Below, one piece after another: positions 16,384 to 24,935 of a stretch of DNA of 64,000 nt. This stretch comes from Mycobacterium lentiflavum. Its GTDB lineage: Bacteria; Actinomycetota; Actinomycetes; Mycobacteriales; Mycobacteriaceae. The notes below the pieces were generated by a model. It did not search any database and was not told the origin of the DNA. It saw only the letters and a program-made list of their open reading frames with translations. Location of the stretch: assembly GCF_022374895.2 (NCBI RefSeq), contig NZ_CP092423.2, forward strand, positions 4,278,001 to 4,342,000, read 5' to 3'. Positions within the stretch are counted from its first letter, which is position 1; the number at the start of each line of letters is the position of its first letter. The position numbers and the translations under genes were made by a program.

Positions 16384-17577
16384 CTACACCTGGTATTCCG
16401 TCAGCAATCGCTTGCTGATGATGTTCTTCTGGATCTCGCTGGTTCCCTCGCCGATCAGCAAAAACGGCGCGTCGCGCATCAACCGCTCGATCTCGTATTC
16501 CTTGGAATAGCCGTAGCCACCGTGGATCCGGAAGCTTTGCTGGGTAACCTCGGTGCAGTACTCACTGCACAGGTACTTGGCCATGCCGGCAGCGACGTCG
16601 TTGCGCTCGCCCGAATCCTTCAGTCGCGCCGCGTTGACCATCATCAGGTGTGCCGCTTCGACTTTGGTCGCCATCTCGGCAAGCTGAAACGCGATGGCCT
16701 GGTGCTCGGCGATCGGCTTTCCAAACGTCTGGCGCTGTTGCGCGTAGCGCACCGCGAGCTCGAAGGCACGCAATCCGACGCCACACGCGCGTGCCGACAC
16801 GTTGACCCGGCCGACCTCGATGCCGTCCATCATCTGGAAGAAGCCCTGCCCGGTGGTGCCCCCGAGCACATCGTCGGCGCTGGCCCGGTAACCGTCGAAA
16901 ATCATCTCGGTGGTTTCGATGCCCTTGTAACCAAGCTTGTCTATCTTGCCCGGAATATGCAGGCCTGCAACGACTTCGCCGAATCCGACCGGCTTCTCGA
17001 CCAGGAACGCGGTCAGGTTGCGGTGCGGTTTGTCCGAGCCTTCGTCGGTGCGCACCAGGACCGCCACCAGTGTGGAGGTGGCGCCGTTGGTCAGCCACAT
17101 CTTCTGGCCGTTGATGGTGTACGTGCCGTCGGCATCGCGGCGGGCCCGGGTGCGGATCGCCGCCACATCAGAACCCAGCTCCGGCTCCGACATCGAAAAC
17201 GCACCCCGGGTCTCGCCGGCCGCCATCCGGGGCAGGAACCGCCGCTTCTGCTCGTCGGTACCGTGCTGGCGCAGCATGTACGCCACGATGAAGTGGGTGT
17301 TGAGCACCCCGGATACACTCATCCAGCCCCGCGCCAGCTCCTCGACGCACAGCGCGTAGGTCAGCAGCGACTCCCCCAGGCCGCCGTACTCTTGCGGAAT
17401 CATCAGTCCGAACAGGCCCATCTCGCGCATCTGGTCGACGATGTGCTGCGGGTAGGTGTCGGCGCGTTCGAGTTCGGCCGCGCTGGGGATGACTTCTTTC
17501 TCGACGAATTGGCGCACCGCGGCGATGATCTCGCTCTGGAATTCGGTGAGCCCGAGGGTTTGGGCGAGCTTGGTCAT
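16384..17577 (-). CDS. Acyl-CoA dehydrogenase (FadE type)
   Basis: A 397-residue flavin-dependent acyl-CoA dehydrogenase of normal length. FAD/substrate-binding signatures are FSMSEPELGSDVA and MWLTNGATSTLV. The C-terminal helical domain has the RIHGGYGYSKEYEIERLMRDAP motif and the terminal IGEGTSEIQ segment. It should introduce the alpha-beta double bond into an acyl-CoA and pass electrons to ETF. ATG 17577 has a good context. Same-strand order upstream is CoA-transferase, thiolase, SDR, giving a complete beta-oxidation-like set except for a dedicated hydratase. Confidence 0.93.
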   Translation of the reverse strand: MTKLAQTLGLTEFQSEIIAAVRQFVEKEVIPSAAELERADTYPQHIVDQMREMGLFGLMIPQEYGGLGESLLTYALCVEELARGWMSVSGVLNTHFIVAYMLRQHGTDEQKRRFLPRMAAGETRGAFSMSEPELGSDVAAIRTRARRDADGTYTINGQKMWLTNGATSTLVAVLVRTDEGSDKPHRNLTAFLVEKPVGFGEVVAGLHIPGKIDKLGYKGIETTEMIFDGYRASADDVLGGTTGQGFFQMMDGIEVGRVNVSARACGVGLRAFELAVRYAQQRQTFGKPIAEHQAIAFQLAEMATKVEAAHLMMVNAARLKDSGERNDVAAGMAKYLCSEYCTEVTQQSFRIHGGYGYSKEYEIERLMRDAPFLLIGEGTSEIQKNIISKRLLTEYQV

Positions 17578-17597
17578 GAGCTGTATTTCCTTCCTGC

Positions 17598-18797
17598 TCA
17601 GCAGGCGACGGTGTTCGCGTTGGTGAGACGCTCGATGTCGGCGGTGGTCAGGCCCAGGCCCCGCAGGATGTCGGCGGTGTCTTGCCCCAGGGCGGGTGCG
17701 GGTGCGGGGCCCGGATGCGCACCGTCGAACGCGGCCGGCAGGCCCGGTGCCAGGTAGTCGCCCAGACCGGGTTGCCGCAGAGGCGAAAATAAGGGATTGG
17801 CAGTGACTTTCGGTCCGGAGGCAACCTCGGCGAAGGTGCGGTAGCGCTCGAACAACACCGTGGTGTCCGACAGCGCGGCGGTGATTTCGTCGGCGGTATG
17901 TTCGGCGAACCAGGTGGCGAACAGGCCGGAAAGCGCGTCTCGGTATCGGTAGCGATCACCCTCAGACCCGAAATCCACCCCCAGCGCCTCGGCGAGCGCA
18001 GACACCGCGGCGCCCGTGCCCGTCACCTTGAGCAAGTCGCGAAAGTGCTTGCCGGTCAACAGGACAACCATGAACCGGGCCCCGTCACAGCTGGTGAAGT
18101 CCTGCCCGTACTGACCATAGATGGCATTGCCCAGCCGCGCGCGCTGTGTCCCGTTGACTTGAGGTTCGGTCAACAAGCCGAGATTGGCGGCGGTGGCCAG
18201 CGCGACATCCTCCAACGCCAGGCTGATCTGCGCCCCGGCCCCGGACTGCTCGCGACGACGGACGGCGGTGACGACCGCCAACGCGGCGTACAGTCCGCAG
18301 CACACATCCCAGGCCGGCAACACGTGATTGATCGGACCGGCCTGATCGGCCGGGCCCGTGACGAGCGGATAGCCGATGCCCGCGTTCACCGTATAATCCA
18401 CCCCGGTGGAGCCGTCACCGCGCCCGAGCAACTGGGCGTGGATCACGTCGGATCGCTTGGCTGCCAGCACATCATGGCTCAGCCAGGACAGGCCGGCGGC
18501 ATTGGTCACCACAATCCCGTCGCCCTCGGTGATCAGCCGGACAACCAGTTCCTGACCCTCGGGCGAACGCATATCGATGGTGGCCGAACGCTTTCCCTTG
18601 TTCAGGCCTGTCCAATAGATCGAGGTGCCGTCCGCCGACAGTGGCCAGCGCTGGACGTCGGAAGCGCCGCCGATCGGATCGACGCGGATGACCTCCGCGC
18701 CAAGCTGACTCAGGGTCATGCCACACAGTGGTGCGGCGACGAAACTGGACACCTCGACCACGGTGAGACCAGCCAGTGGCAACCCGGGGGCGCTCAT
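17598..18797 (-). CDS. Class III (CaiB/BaiF family) CoA-transferase
   Basis: A 399-residue CoA-transferase. The N-terminus (LAGLTVVEVSSFVAAPLCGMTLSQLGAEVIRVD) is the standard Rossmann-like opening, and NKGKRSATIDM follows as in CaiB. The conserved Asp that carries the acyl group as a mixed anhydride is probably the one in VLPAWDVCCGLYAALAVVTAV, near residue 170. It would transfer CoA from an available acyl-CoA to a carboxylic acid entering this pathway, or work as an alpha-methylacyl-CoA racemase-like enzyme. ATG 18797 overlaps the thiolase stop as ATGA. Confidence 0.9.
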   Translation of the reverse strand: MSAPGLPLAGLTVVEVSSFVAAPLCGMTLSQLGAEVIRVDPIGGASDVQRWPLSADGTSIYWTGLNKGKRSATIDMRSPEGQELVVRLITEGDGIVVTNAAGLSWLSHDVLAAKRSDVIHAQLLGRGDGSTGVDYTVNAGIGYPLVTGPADQAGPINHVLPAWDVCCGLYAALAVVTAVRRREQSGAGAQISLALEDVALATAANLGLLTEPQVNGTQRARLGNAIYGQYGQDFTSCDGARFMVVLLTGKHFRDLLKVTGTGAAVSALAEALGVDFGSEGDRYRYRDALSGLFATWFAEHTADEITAALSDTTVLFERYRTFAEVASGPKVTANPLFSPLRQPGLGDYLAPGLPAAFDGAHPGPAPAPALGQDTADILRGLGLTTADIERLTNANTVAC

Positions 18798-20011
18798 CGA
18801 TGGCTGACCCGTTCGAAGATCGCGGCCAGCCCTTGGCCGCCGCCGATGCACATGGTCTCCAGCCCGTAGCGCGCCTGGCGACGGTCGAGTTCACGCGCCA
18901 AGGTGGCGAGCATCCGCCCGCCGGTCGCGCCGACCGGGTGGCCCAGTGAGATTCCCGAGCCGTGCACATTGGTTCGGTCGAAATCGGCGGCGCCGAACTT
19001 CCATTCTCGCGTCACCGCAAGGGCTTGGGCGGCAAAGGCTTCGTTGAGTTCGATGAGATCGATGTCGCACAGTTGCAAGCCGGCCTTGGCCAGCGCGGCC
19101 TCGGTAGCAGGCACCGGACCGATACCCATGACGTTGGGCGCCACCCCCGCCAGGCCCCACGACACCATGCGGACCAGGGGTGTCAGGCCATACTCGTCCG
19201 CCTTCTCGCGCGTGGTCACCACACACATGGCTGCGGCGTCGTTCTGCCCGCTGGCGTTGCCGGCCGTGACCGTCGCCTCCGGATCATCCTTCCGCAGAAC
19301 CGGTTTGAGCTTGCTCAGCGACTCGACCGAGGTGTCGGCGCGGGGATGCTCGTCGGTGTCGACGACTTCCTCGACGCCGCGGGTGGCTACCGCGACCGGG
19401 ATAATCTCATCGACCAGCACGCCGTCCTTCTGCGCGGCGACGGCGCGCTGATGCGACCGCACCGCGAGCTCGTCCTGCTCCTGGCGTGAAATGCCGTATT
19501 GGCGGCGCAGGTTCTCCGCGGTCTCGAGCATCCCACCCGCAACCGGGTAGCGACGGCCACCGGCGGTCGTGCGCCCGCGCGCCAGCCCGTCATGCACCTG
19601 GACGCCGTTGCGGGCGCCCCAACGCATGTCGGTGGAGTAGAAGGCGACGTTGCTCATGCTTTCGCATCCTCCGGCGACGACGAGGTCATGGTCGCCGGCG
19701 CCCACCTGCAGGCAGGCCTGAATGACGGCCTGCAGGCCCGACCCACAGCGACGGTCCACCTGCATGCCGGGCACCGTCACCGGCAAACCGGCGTCCAAGG
19801 CCACCACCCGTCCGATCGCGGGCGCATCGCTGTTGGGATAGCAGTGACCAAGGATCACGTCCTGCACGGCATCGGGAGCCAGCCCGGTCCGCTCCAGCAG
19901 ACCTTTGAGCGCGGTGACCCCGAGGTCAACGGCGCTGAGAGACTTGAACATTCCGCCGTAGCGGCCGATCGGCGTGCGGACGGGCTCGCAGATGACGACC
20001 TCGGCACTCAT
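18794..20011 (-). CDS. Acetyl-CoA C-acyltransferase (thiolase)
   Basis: A 405-residue thiolase. The acyl-enzyme Cys lies in VDRRCGSGLQA near residue 90. The C-terminal catalytic residues appear as the conserved NEAFA, GSGISLGHPVGATGGR (His) and CIGGGQG (second Cys). It should cleave a 3-ketoacyl-CoA to acetyl- or propionyl-CoA and a shortened acyl-CoA. It is coupled on both sides: its start overlaps the SDR stop and its stop overlaps the CoA-transferase start. Confidence 0.93.
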   Translation of the reverse strand: MSAEVVICEPVRTPIGRYGGMFKSLSAVDLGVTALKGLLERTGLAPDAVQDVILGHCYPNSDAPAIGRVVALDAGLPVTVPGMQVDRRCGSGLQAVIQACLQVGAGDHDLVVAGGCESMSNVAFYSTDMRWGARNGVQVHDGLARGRTTAGGRRYPVAGGMLETAENLRRQYGISRQEQDELAVRSHQRAVAAQKDGVLVDEIIPVAVATRGVEEVVDTDEHPRADTSVESLSKLKPVLRKDDPEATVTAGNASGQNDAAAMCVVTTREKADEYGLTPLVRMVSWGLAGVAPNVMGIGPVPATEAALAKAGLQLCDIDLIELNEAFAAQALAVTREWKFGAADFDRTNVHGSGISLGHPVGATGGRMLATLARELDRRQARYGLETMCIGGGQGLAAIFERVSHR

Positions 20012-20748
20012 AGGTGCCGGCCACCGGTGATTTCCATGACGGTGCCGGTCATGTACGACGACAGGTCGGATGCCAGGAACAGCGCCACGCTCGCGACCTC
20101 ACTGGGCTCGCCGGCCCGGCCCATCGGCACCTCGGCGACCTTCGAGTCCCAAATCCGTTGCGGCATAGCCTCTGTCATGGCGGAACGGATCAAACCCGGC
20201 GCGATGGCGTTCACCCGCACGCCCAGGTAGGCCAACTCCTTGGCGGCCGCCTTGGTCATGCCGACGATGCCGGCCTTGGCCGCCGAGTAGTTGGTCTGAC
20301 CGACCATGCCGACCTTCCCCGACACCGAGGACATGTTGATGATCGCGCCCCGCTTGTTTTCCCGCATGATCGCCGCGGCCAGCCGGGTGCCGTTCCAGGT
20401 TCCCTTCAAATGGACGTTGATGACCTGATCGAACTGCTCCTCGGTCATCTTGCGCATGGTGGCGTCGCGGGTGATACCGGCGTTGTTGACCATGATGTCC
20501 AGGCCACCGAAATGTTGCACCGCGGTCTGAATCAGGGCCTCGACGTCGGACGATTGCGTGACATCGCATCGCACCGCGACGGCGACGTCGTCACCGCCCA
20601 GCTGCTTGGCCACGACTTGGGTTTCCTCGAGGTTGACGTCGCCGAGCACCACGCGCGCGCCCTCGGCCACAAACCGCTCCGCGATGGCCAGACCCAGCCC
20701 CTGCGCTCCGCCTGTGATTACCGCCGTCTGACCTGTCAACAACGACAT
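20008..20748 (-). CDS. Short-chain dehydrogenase/reductase (probable 3-hydroxyacyl-CoA dehydrogenase)
   Basis: A 246-residue classical SDR. GGAQGLGLA is the nucleotide-binding loop, NNAGIT the stabilising strand, with catalytic Ser in MSSVSG and Tyr/Lys in YSAAKAG. ATG 20748 is favoured by AAGGA about 10 bp upstream; ATG 20760 would sit on top of that site. FabG/FadB2-type activity (oxidation of a 3-hydroxyacyl-CoA) fits its position directly before the thiolase. First gene of a minus-strand operon that runs through to the GntR gene. Confidence 0.92.
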   Translation of the reverse strand: MSLLTGQTAVITGGAQGLGLAIAERFVAEGARVVLGDVNLEETQVVAKQLGGDDVAVAVRCDVTQSSDVEALIQTAVQHFGGLDIMVNNAGITRDATMRKMTEEQFDQVINVHLKGTWNGTRLAAAIMRENKRGAIINMSSVSGKVGMVGQTNYSAAKAGIVGMTKAAAKELAYLGVRVNAIAPGLIRSAMTEAMPQRIWDSKVAEVPMGRAGEPSEVASVALFLASDLSSYMTGTVMEITGGRHL

Positions 20749-20800
20749 CTGGATCCACATCCTTCACTGTTCTCACCACCACCGGGCACGTTCCAGGCAA

Positions 20801-20816
20801 ATATCATATTTGATAT
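20801..20816. promoter_or_regulatory. Inverted repeat in the SDR/acyl-CoA dehydrogenase divergent promoter
   Basis: ATATCA and TGATAT form perfect 6-bp arms around TATT, in a strikingly AT-rich patch within a GC-rich region. It lies 52 bp from one start codon and 52 bp from the other, the ideal place for one regulator to control both operons. The GntR/FCD regulator at 15675-16379 is the best candidate protein. A simple -10 element is the alternative explanation. Confidence 0.5.
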
Positions 20817-20868
20817 AGGATCCTGCCCTGGACCGGGGTGTCCGGCCCGGGAGAGGAGTGTGAAGCCA

Positions 20869-22059
20869 ATGTCCATCGCCGAATCCGCGGAAGTCAGCGA
20901 CGAGGACTTTCGCGAGATCCTGGCTCAGACAAGGCAATTCGTGCGCACCGCCGTCGTTCCCCGGGAACAGGAGATCCTCGACGAGGATCGCGTCCCCGAC
21001 GACCTGCGCGATGAGGCCAAGAAGATGGGGCTGTTCGGCTACGCGATTCCCCAGGAGTGGGGCGGTCTTGGCCTCAACCTGATGCAAGACGTCGAGCTCG
21101 CGATGGAGCTGGGCTACACATCGCTGGCCCTGCGTTCGATGTTCGGCACCAACAACGGCATCGCCGGGCAAGTGTTGGTTGGGTTCGGCACCGAAGAACA
21201 GAAATCCCGCTGGCTGGCATCGATAGCCTCCGGCGACGTCGTCGCCTCGTTCGCACTGACCGAACCCGGCGCCGGATCCAACCCGGCCGGCTTGCGCACC
21301 AAAGCCGGTCGAGCCAACGAGGATTGGATAATCTCGGGCCAGAAGCGCTTCATCACCAATGCGCCCGTCGCCGATCTGTTCGTGGTGTTCGCGCGCACCC
21401 GCCCGGCCGACGAGCAGGGCCCGGGGATCGCGGTCTTCTTGGTTCCCGCGGACGCCGCGGGCGTCGAGGTGGGCGTCAAGGACGCCAAGATGGGTCAGGA
21501 AGGCGCGTGGACGGCCGACGTCAACTTCACCGACGTCCGCGTCGGACCCGATGCCCTCGTCGGTGGCAGCGAAGACGTGGGTTATCGGGCCGCGATGACT
21601 TCGCTGGCGCGGGGCCGAGTCCACATCGCCGCGCTGGCGGTCGGCGCCGCGACGCGCGCGCTCGACGAGTCCGTCGCCTACGCAGCCACCGCGACGCAGG
21701 GCGGTGAGCCGATCGGCAGCTTCCAGTTGGTGCAGGCGATGCTGGCCGACCAACAGACCGAGGTGATGGCCGGCCGCGCGTTGGTCCGCGAGGCCGCCCG
21801 GCTGTGGGTGACCGACGAGGACCGCCGGGTGGCACCGTCGTCGGCAAAGCTCTTCTGCACCGAAATGGCCGGCAGAGTAGCCGATCTCGCGGTGCAGATT
21901 CACGGTGGGAGTGGTTACATGCGTGGCGTTGCCGTCGAACGCATCTACCGCGACGTGCGCCTGCTGCGGCTGTACGAGGGCACCAGTGAGATTCAGCGTC
22001 TGATCATCGGTTCGAACCTGGTCAAGGCGGCCGGACGAGCGACGAAGAAGGAGCGCTAA
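20869..22059 (+). CDS. Acyl-CoA dehydrogenase (FadE type)
   Basis: A 396-residue acyl-CoA dehydrogenase. FALTEPGAGSNPAG and KRFITNAPVADLFVVFAR mark the FAD region, IHGGSGYMRGVAVERIYRDVRLLRLYEGTSEIQ the C-terminal region. ATG 20869 follows GAGAGGAG at a 10-bp spacing. The reading frame extends far upstream to 20014, but that part is antisense to the SDR gene. It is probably specific for a different acyl chain or ring from the dehydrogenase at 16384. It overlaps the following SDR (TAATG). Confidence 0.93.
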   Translation: MSIAESAEVSDEDFREILAQTRQFVRTAVVPREQEILDEDRVPDDLRDEAKKMGLFGYAIPQEWGGLGLNLMQDVELAMELGYTSLALRSMFGTNNGIAGQVLVGFGTEEQKSRWLASIASGDVVASFALTEPGAGSNPAGLRTKAGRANEDWIISGQKRFITNAPVADLFVVFARTRPADEQGPGIAVFLVPADAAGVEVGVKDAKMGQEGAWTADVNFTDVRVGPDALVGGSEDVGYRAAMTSLARGRVHIAALAVGAATRALDESVAYAATATQGGEPIGSFQLVQAMLADQQTEVMAGRALVREAARLWVTDEDRRVAPSSAKLFCTEMAGRVADLAVQIHGGSGYMRGVAVERIYRDVRLLRLYEGTSEIQRLIIGSNLVKAAGRATKKER

Positions 22060-22880
22060 TGGCAGGCAAGCTCGAGGGGCGAGTCGCCTTCATCACCGGA
22101 GCCGCGCGCGGCCAGGGCCGCGCCCATGCGGTGCGCATGGCCGCCGAAGGCGCCGACATCATCGCCGTCGATATCGCCGGCAAGCTGCCGTCCTGCGTTC
22201 CCTACGACCCGGCGACAGAAGAGGACCTGGCCGAAACCGTGCGCCTGGTCGAAGAAACCAACCGTCGCATCCTCGCCTCGGTCGTCGACACTCGCGACCT
22301 GCAAGCGCTGCGCGAGGCCGTCGACGACGGCGTCGCCGCATTCGGACGCCTGGACATCATCGTGGCCAACGCCGGAGTGGCGGCCCCGCAGCCGTGGAAC
22401 GAGATCACGCCCGAAGACTTCGGCCACGTGCTGGACATCAACGTGACGGGCACCTGGAACACCGTGATGGCCGGCGCGGACAAGATCATCGAAGGCGGAC
22501 GCGGCGGCTCGATCATTCTGATCAGCTCGGCGGCCGGGGCAAAGCAGCAGCCGTTCATGGTGCATTACACCGCCAGTAAGCACGCCGTCACGGGGCTGGC
22601 CCGGGCCTTCGCGGCCGAATTGGGCAAGCACTCGATCCGCGTCAACAGCGTCCACCCCGGCCCGGTGAACACGCCGATGGGCTCCGGCGACATGGTCGAG
22701 GCGGTGGCCCGGGCGATGGAAACCAACCCCCAGCTGGCGCACGTCCTGACGCCGTTTCTGCCCGACTGGGTCGCCGAACCCGAAGAGATCGCCGACGCCG
22801 TCTGCTGGCTGGCCAGCGACGAGTCGCGCAAGGTCACCGCGGCCCAGATTCGCGTGGATCAGGGGTCCAGCCAATACTGA
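22059..22880 (+). CDS. Mycofactocin-coupled type SDR family oxidoreductase
   Basis: A 273-residue SDR. The opening VAFITGAARGQGRAHAVRMAAEGADIIAVDI and the long insertion after the second strand (DPATEEDLAETVRLVEETNRRI) match the mycofactocin-coupled SDR subfamily as I know it, whose NAD is tightly held and recycled by the mycofactocin redox cofactor. Catalytic Ser is in ISSAAG and Tyr/Lys in YTASKHA. It would oxidise an alcohol or hydroxyacyl intermediate. It is coupled to the dehydrogenase upstream by TAATG. Dependence on mycofactocin is inference from subfamily. Confidence 0.85.
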   Translation: MAGKLEGRVAFITGAARGQGRAHAVRMAAEGADIIAVDIAGKLPSCVPYDPATEEDLAETVRLVEETNRRILASVVDTRDLQALREAVDDGVAAFGRLDIIVANAGVAAPQPWNEITPEDFGHVLDINVTGTWNTVMAGADKIIEGGRGGSIILISSAAGAKQQPFMVHYTASKHAVTGLARAFAAELGKHSIRVNSVHPGPVNTPMGSGDMVEAVARAMETNPQLAHVLTPFLPDWVAEPEEIADAVCWLASDESRKVTAAQIRVDQGSSQY

Positions 22881-22986
22881 CGCGTAACCCATTCCGAGCT
22901 GCGAAACGCGCCAACATATTTCACGCCGACAGCGGCGGATACCGCGACTCATTTCCGACTGAATCCGCTGATCATTACGGCTCCGT

Positions 22987-23006
22987 GATGTGATGTAGAT
23001 CACATC
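22987..23006. promoter_or_regulatory. CRP-type binding site upstream of the fatty-acyl-AMP ligase gene
   Basis: GATGTGAT and ATCACATC form a perfect 8-bp palindrome around GTAG, containing the exact TGTGA-N6-TCACA consensus used by E. coli CRP and by mycobacterial Crp (Rv3676). It lies 72 bp before the preferred start codon. The remaining 22881-23078 gap shows no gene. cAMP control of the ligase gene is the expected consequence. Confidence 0.8.
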
Positions 23007-23078
23007 GTTATGGAACGTCGCGGGCGACACACCCACCCGGTGGAGCAAAAGACTAAGAGGGTTACTTATTCTCTCAAC

Positions 23079-24929
23079 ATGGGACGGCCCCATTTGTCGA
23101 TTGATGCTGTTGAGCCACCAGCAGCTGACATAAACGATTACGTCCGCGCCGACGGCACGATTGTCCTGCCCGACGGGTTGACGCTCACAGCGTTCTTCGA
23201 TCAAAACCGGGCAGCATTCGGTGACCGTCCGTCATACCGGTTCGTCGACTACGCGAAAGAGCAGGACGGGCGCGTCCTCGAGCTGAGCTGGAACGACCTG
23301 TGGACCCAGGTCCGTTCGATCGGCGCTCGCCTGCAGCAAGTCGCCAAGCCCGGCGACCGGGTCGCGATCCTGGCTCCGCAGGGCCTGGAGTACGTGGCCT
23401 CTTTCTTCGCCGCGGTCCACGCGGGCAATATCGCGGTCCCGCTGTTTGCGCCGACGCTCGCCGGCCATACCGAGCGGTTGACCGCGGTGTTGGCCGACGC
23501 CCGGCCCGCCGTGGTGCTGACGACCACGGCGGCCGCGGAGTCCGTGCGCGAATCGCTGCGGACGCACCCGGTGGCCGGGCGGCCGCGCTTGATCGCGGTC
23601 GACGCGATCCCGTCGTCGCTGGCCTCGATGTTCGTCGAGCCGACGATCGGCACGGACGACATTGCCTATCTGCAATACACGTCGGGGTCGACGCGCAGCC
23701 CGGCCGGCGTCGAAGTCACGCATCGCGCCGTCTGCACGAACGTGCTGCAGATGATCCTGGCCGGTGACCTGCACCGAAACACCCACAGCGTGAGCTGGCT
23801 GCCGCTGTATCACGACATGGGACTGATCATGATCATGTTCCCGGCGCTGTGCGGTGGCGAATACCTGACGCTGCTGGATCCCATGGCCTTCGTGCGCCGG
23901 CCGTTCCGATGGATCAAGGAACTGAGCGCCGAGGCGGCCAACGGCCCGACGTTCGCCGCGGCACCCAATTTCGCCTTCGAGTTGGCCGCCGAGCGCGGGC
24001 TGCCGCCCGAGGGCGTGGAGATCGACCTGCACAACGTGGTCGGCCTGCTCAACGGGTCCGAGCCGGTGACCATCGCCGCCATCGAGAAGTTCACCAACGC
24101 GTTCGCGCCCTACGGCCTGCCCGCGACGGCGGTCAAACCGTCCTACGGCATGGCGGAGGCGACACTGGGGGTTGCCAGTACCCCACCGCATTCGGGATAC
24201 AAAGCGGTCTACGTCGACCGTGCCGAGCTCGCCGCGGGGCGCGCGGTGGTCGTCGAGCCGGACGCCGAGGGTGCGGTCGCCTACGTGTCCTGCGGCCACC
24301 CGTTCCGTGACCTCTGGGCGGTGATCGCCAGCCCGGACGGCGGCGAGGTGCCGGATAGCTCGGTCGGGGAGATCTGGCTGCACGGCAACAACATCGCCCG
24401 TGGCTACTTCGGACGCGAGGAAGAATCGCAGCGCACGTTCGGCAACAAGCTGCAATCCCGGCTGGAGCGGGGCAGCCACGCCGAAGGCGCACCGGACAAC
24501 TGTTACTGGCTGGCCACCGGCGATCTCGGCGTGTACATCGACGGCGAGATCTACCTGACCGGCCGGATCAAAGACCTCATCATCATCGACGGTCGCAACC
24601 ACTACCCGCACGACATCGAGACCACGGTCAGCAATTCGTCGCGGGCCATCAGGACCGGCTACGTGGCCGCGTTCTCGGTGCCGGCCGACGCCGCCGACGG
24701 CGGCTCGGCCGAGCAACTTGTCATCGTCGCCGAACGCGCCGCGGGTGTCGGACGCGCGGATCCCGAGGCGATTGCCGCGGCCGTGCGGGCAGCGGTGGCA
24801 CGCGAGCATCAGGTTCGGGTGGCCGACCTGCGACTCGTTGCCGCCGGCGCGATTCCGCGCACCACCAGCGGTAAACTCGCCCGCAACGCGTGCCGGGCCG
24901 AGTATCTCGACGGTCGATTCAACCGCTAA
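23079..24929 (+). CDS. Fatty-acyl-AMP ligase (FAAL), FadD32-like
   Basis: A 616-residue adenylating enzyme. The P-loop YTSGSTRSPAGVEVTH lies near residue 205, followed by WLPLYHDMGL, LNGSEPV and YGMAEATL, which are family hallmarks of mycobacterial FAALs such as FadD32 rather than of acyl-CoA synthetases. IIDGRNHYPHDIE and TTSGKLARNACR complete the C-terminal domain. It should activate a fatty acid as acyl-AMP for transfer to a carrier protein. ATG 23079 is preferred; ATG 23010 lies only 3 bp past the CRP palindrome, and GTG 23040 is possible. No PKS is adjacent, so the partner is unknown. Confidence 0.9.
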   Translation: MGRPHLSIDAVEPPAADINDYVRADGTIVLPDGLTLTAFFDQNRAAFGDRPSYRFVDYAKEQDGRVLELSWNDLWTQVRSIGARLQQVAKPGDRVAILAPQGLEYVASFFAAVHAGNIAVPLFAPTLAGHTERLTAVLADARPAVVLTTTAAAESVRESLRTHPVAGRPRLIAVDAIPSSLASMFVEPTIGTDDIAYLQYTSGSTRSPAGVEVTHRAVCTNVLQMILAGDLHRNTHSVSWLPLYHDMGLIMIMFPALCGGEYLTLLDPMAFVRRPFRWIKELSAEAANGPTFAAAPNFAFELAAERGLPPEGVEIDLHNVVGLLNGSEPVTIAAIEKFTNAFAPYGLPATAVKPSYGMAEATLGVASTPPHSGYKAVYVDRAELAAGRAVVVEPDAEGAVAYVSCGHPFRDLWAVIASPDGGEVPDSSVGEIWLHGNNIARGYFGREEESQRTFGNKLQSRLERGSHAEGAPDNCYWLATGDLGVYIDGEIYLTGRIKDLIIIDGRNHYPHDIETTVSNSSRAIRTGYVAAFSVPADAADGGSAEQLVIVAERAAGVGRADPEAIAAAVRAAVAREHQVRVADLRLVAAGAIPRTTSGKLARNACRAEYLDGRFNR

Positions 24930-24935
24930 CCGGGT

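Noticed and set aside
20014..20868. 285-codon N-terminal extension of the acyl-CoA dehydrogenase
   Set aside because: It is antisense to the SDR gene and its composition is unlike a protein; a ribosome site and the family start support 20869.
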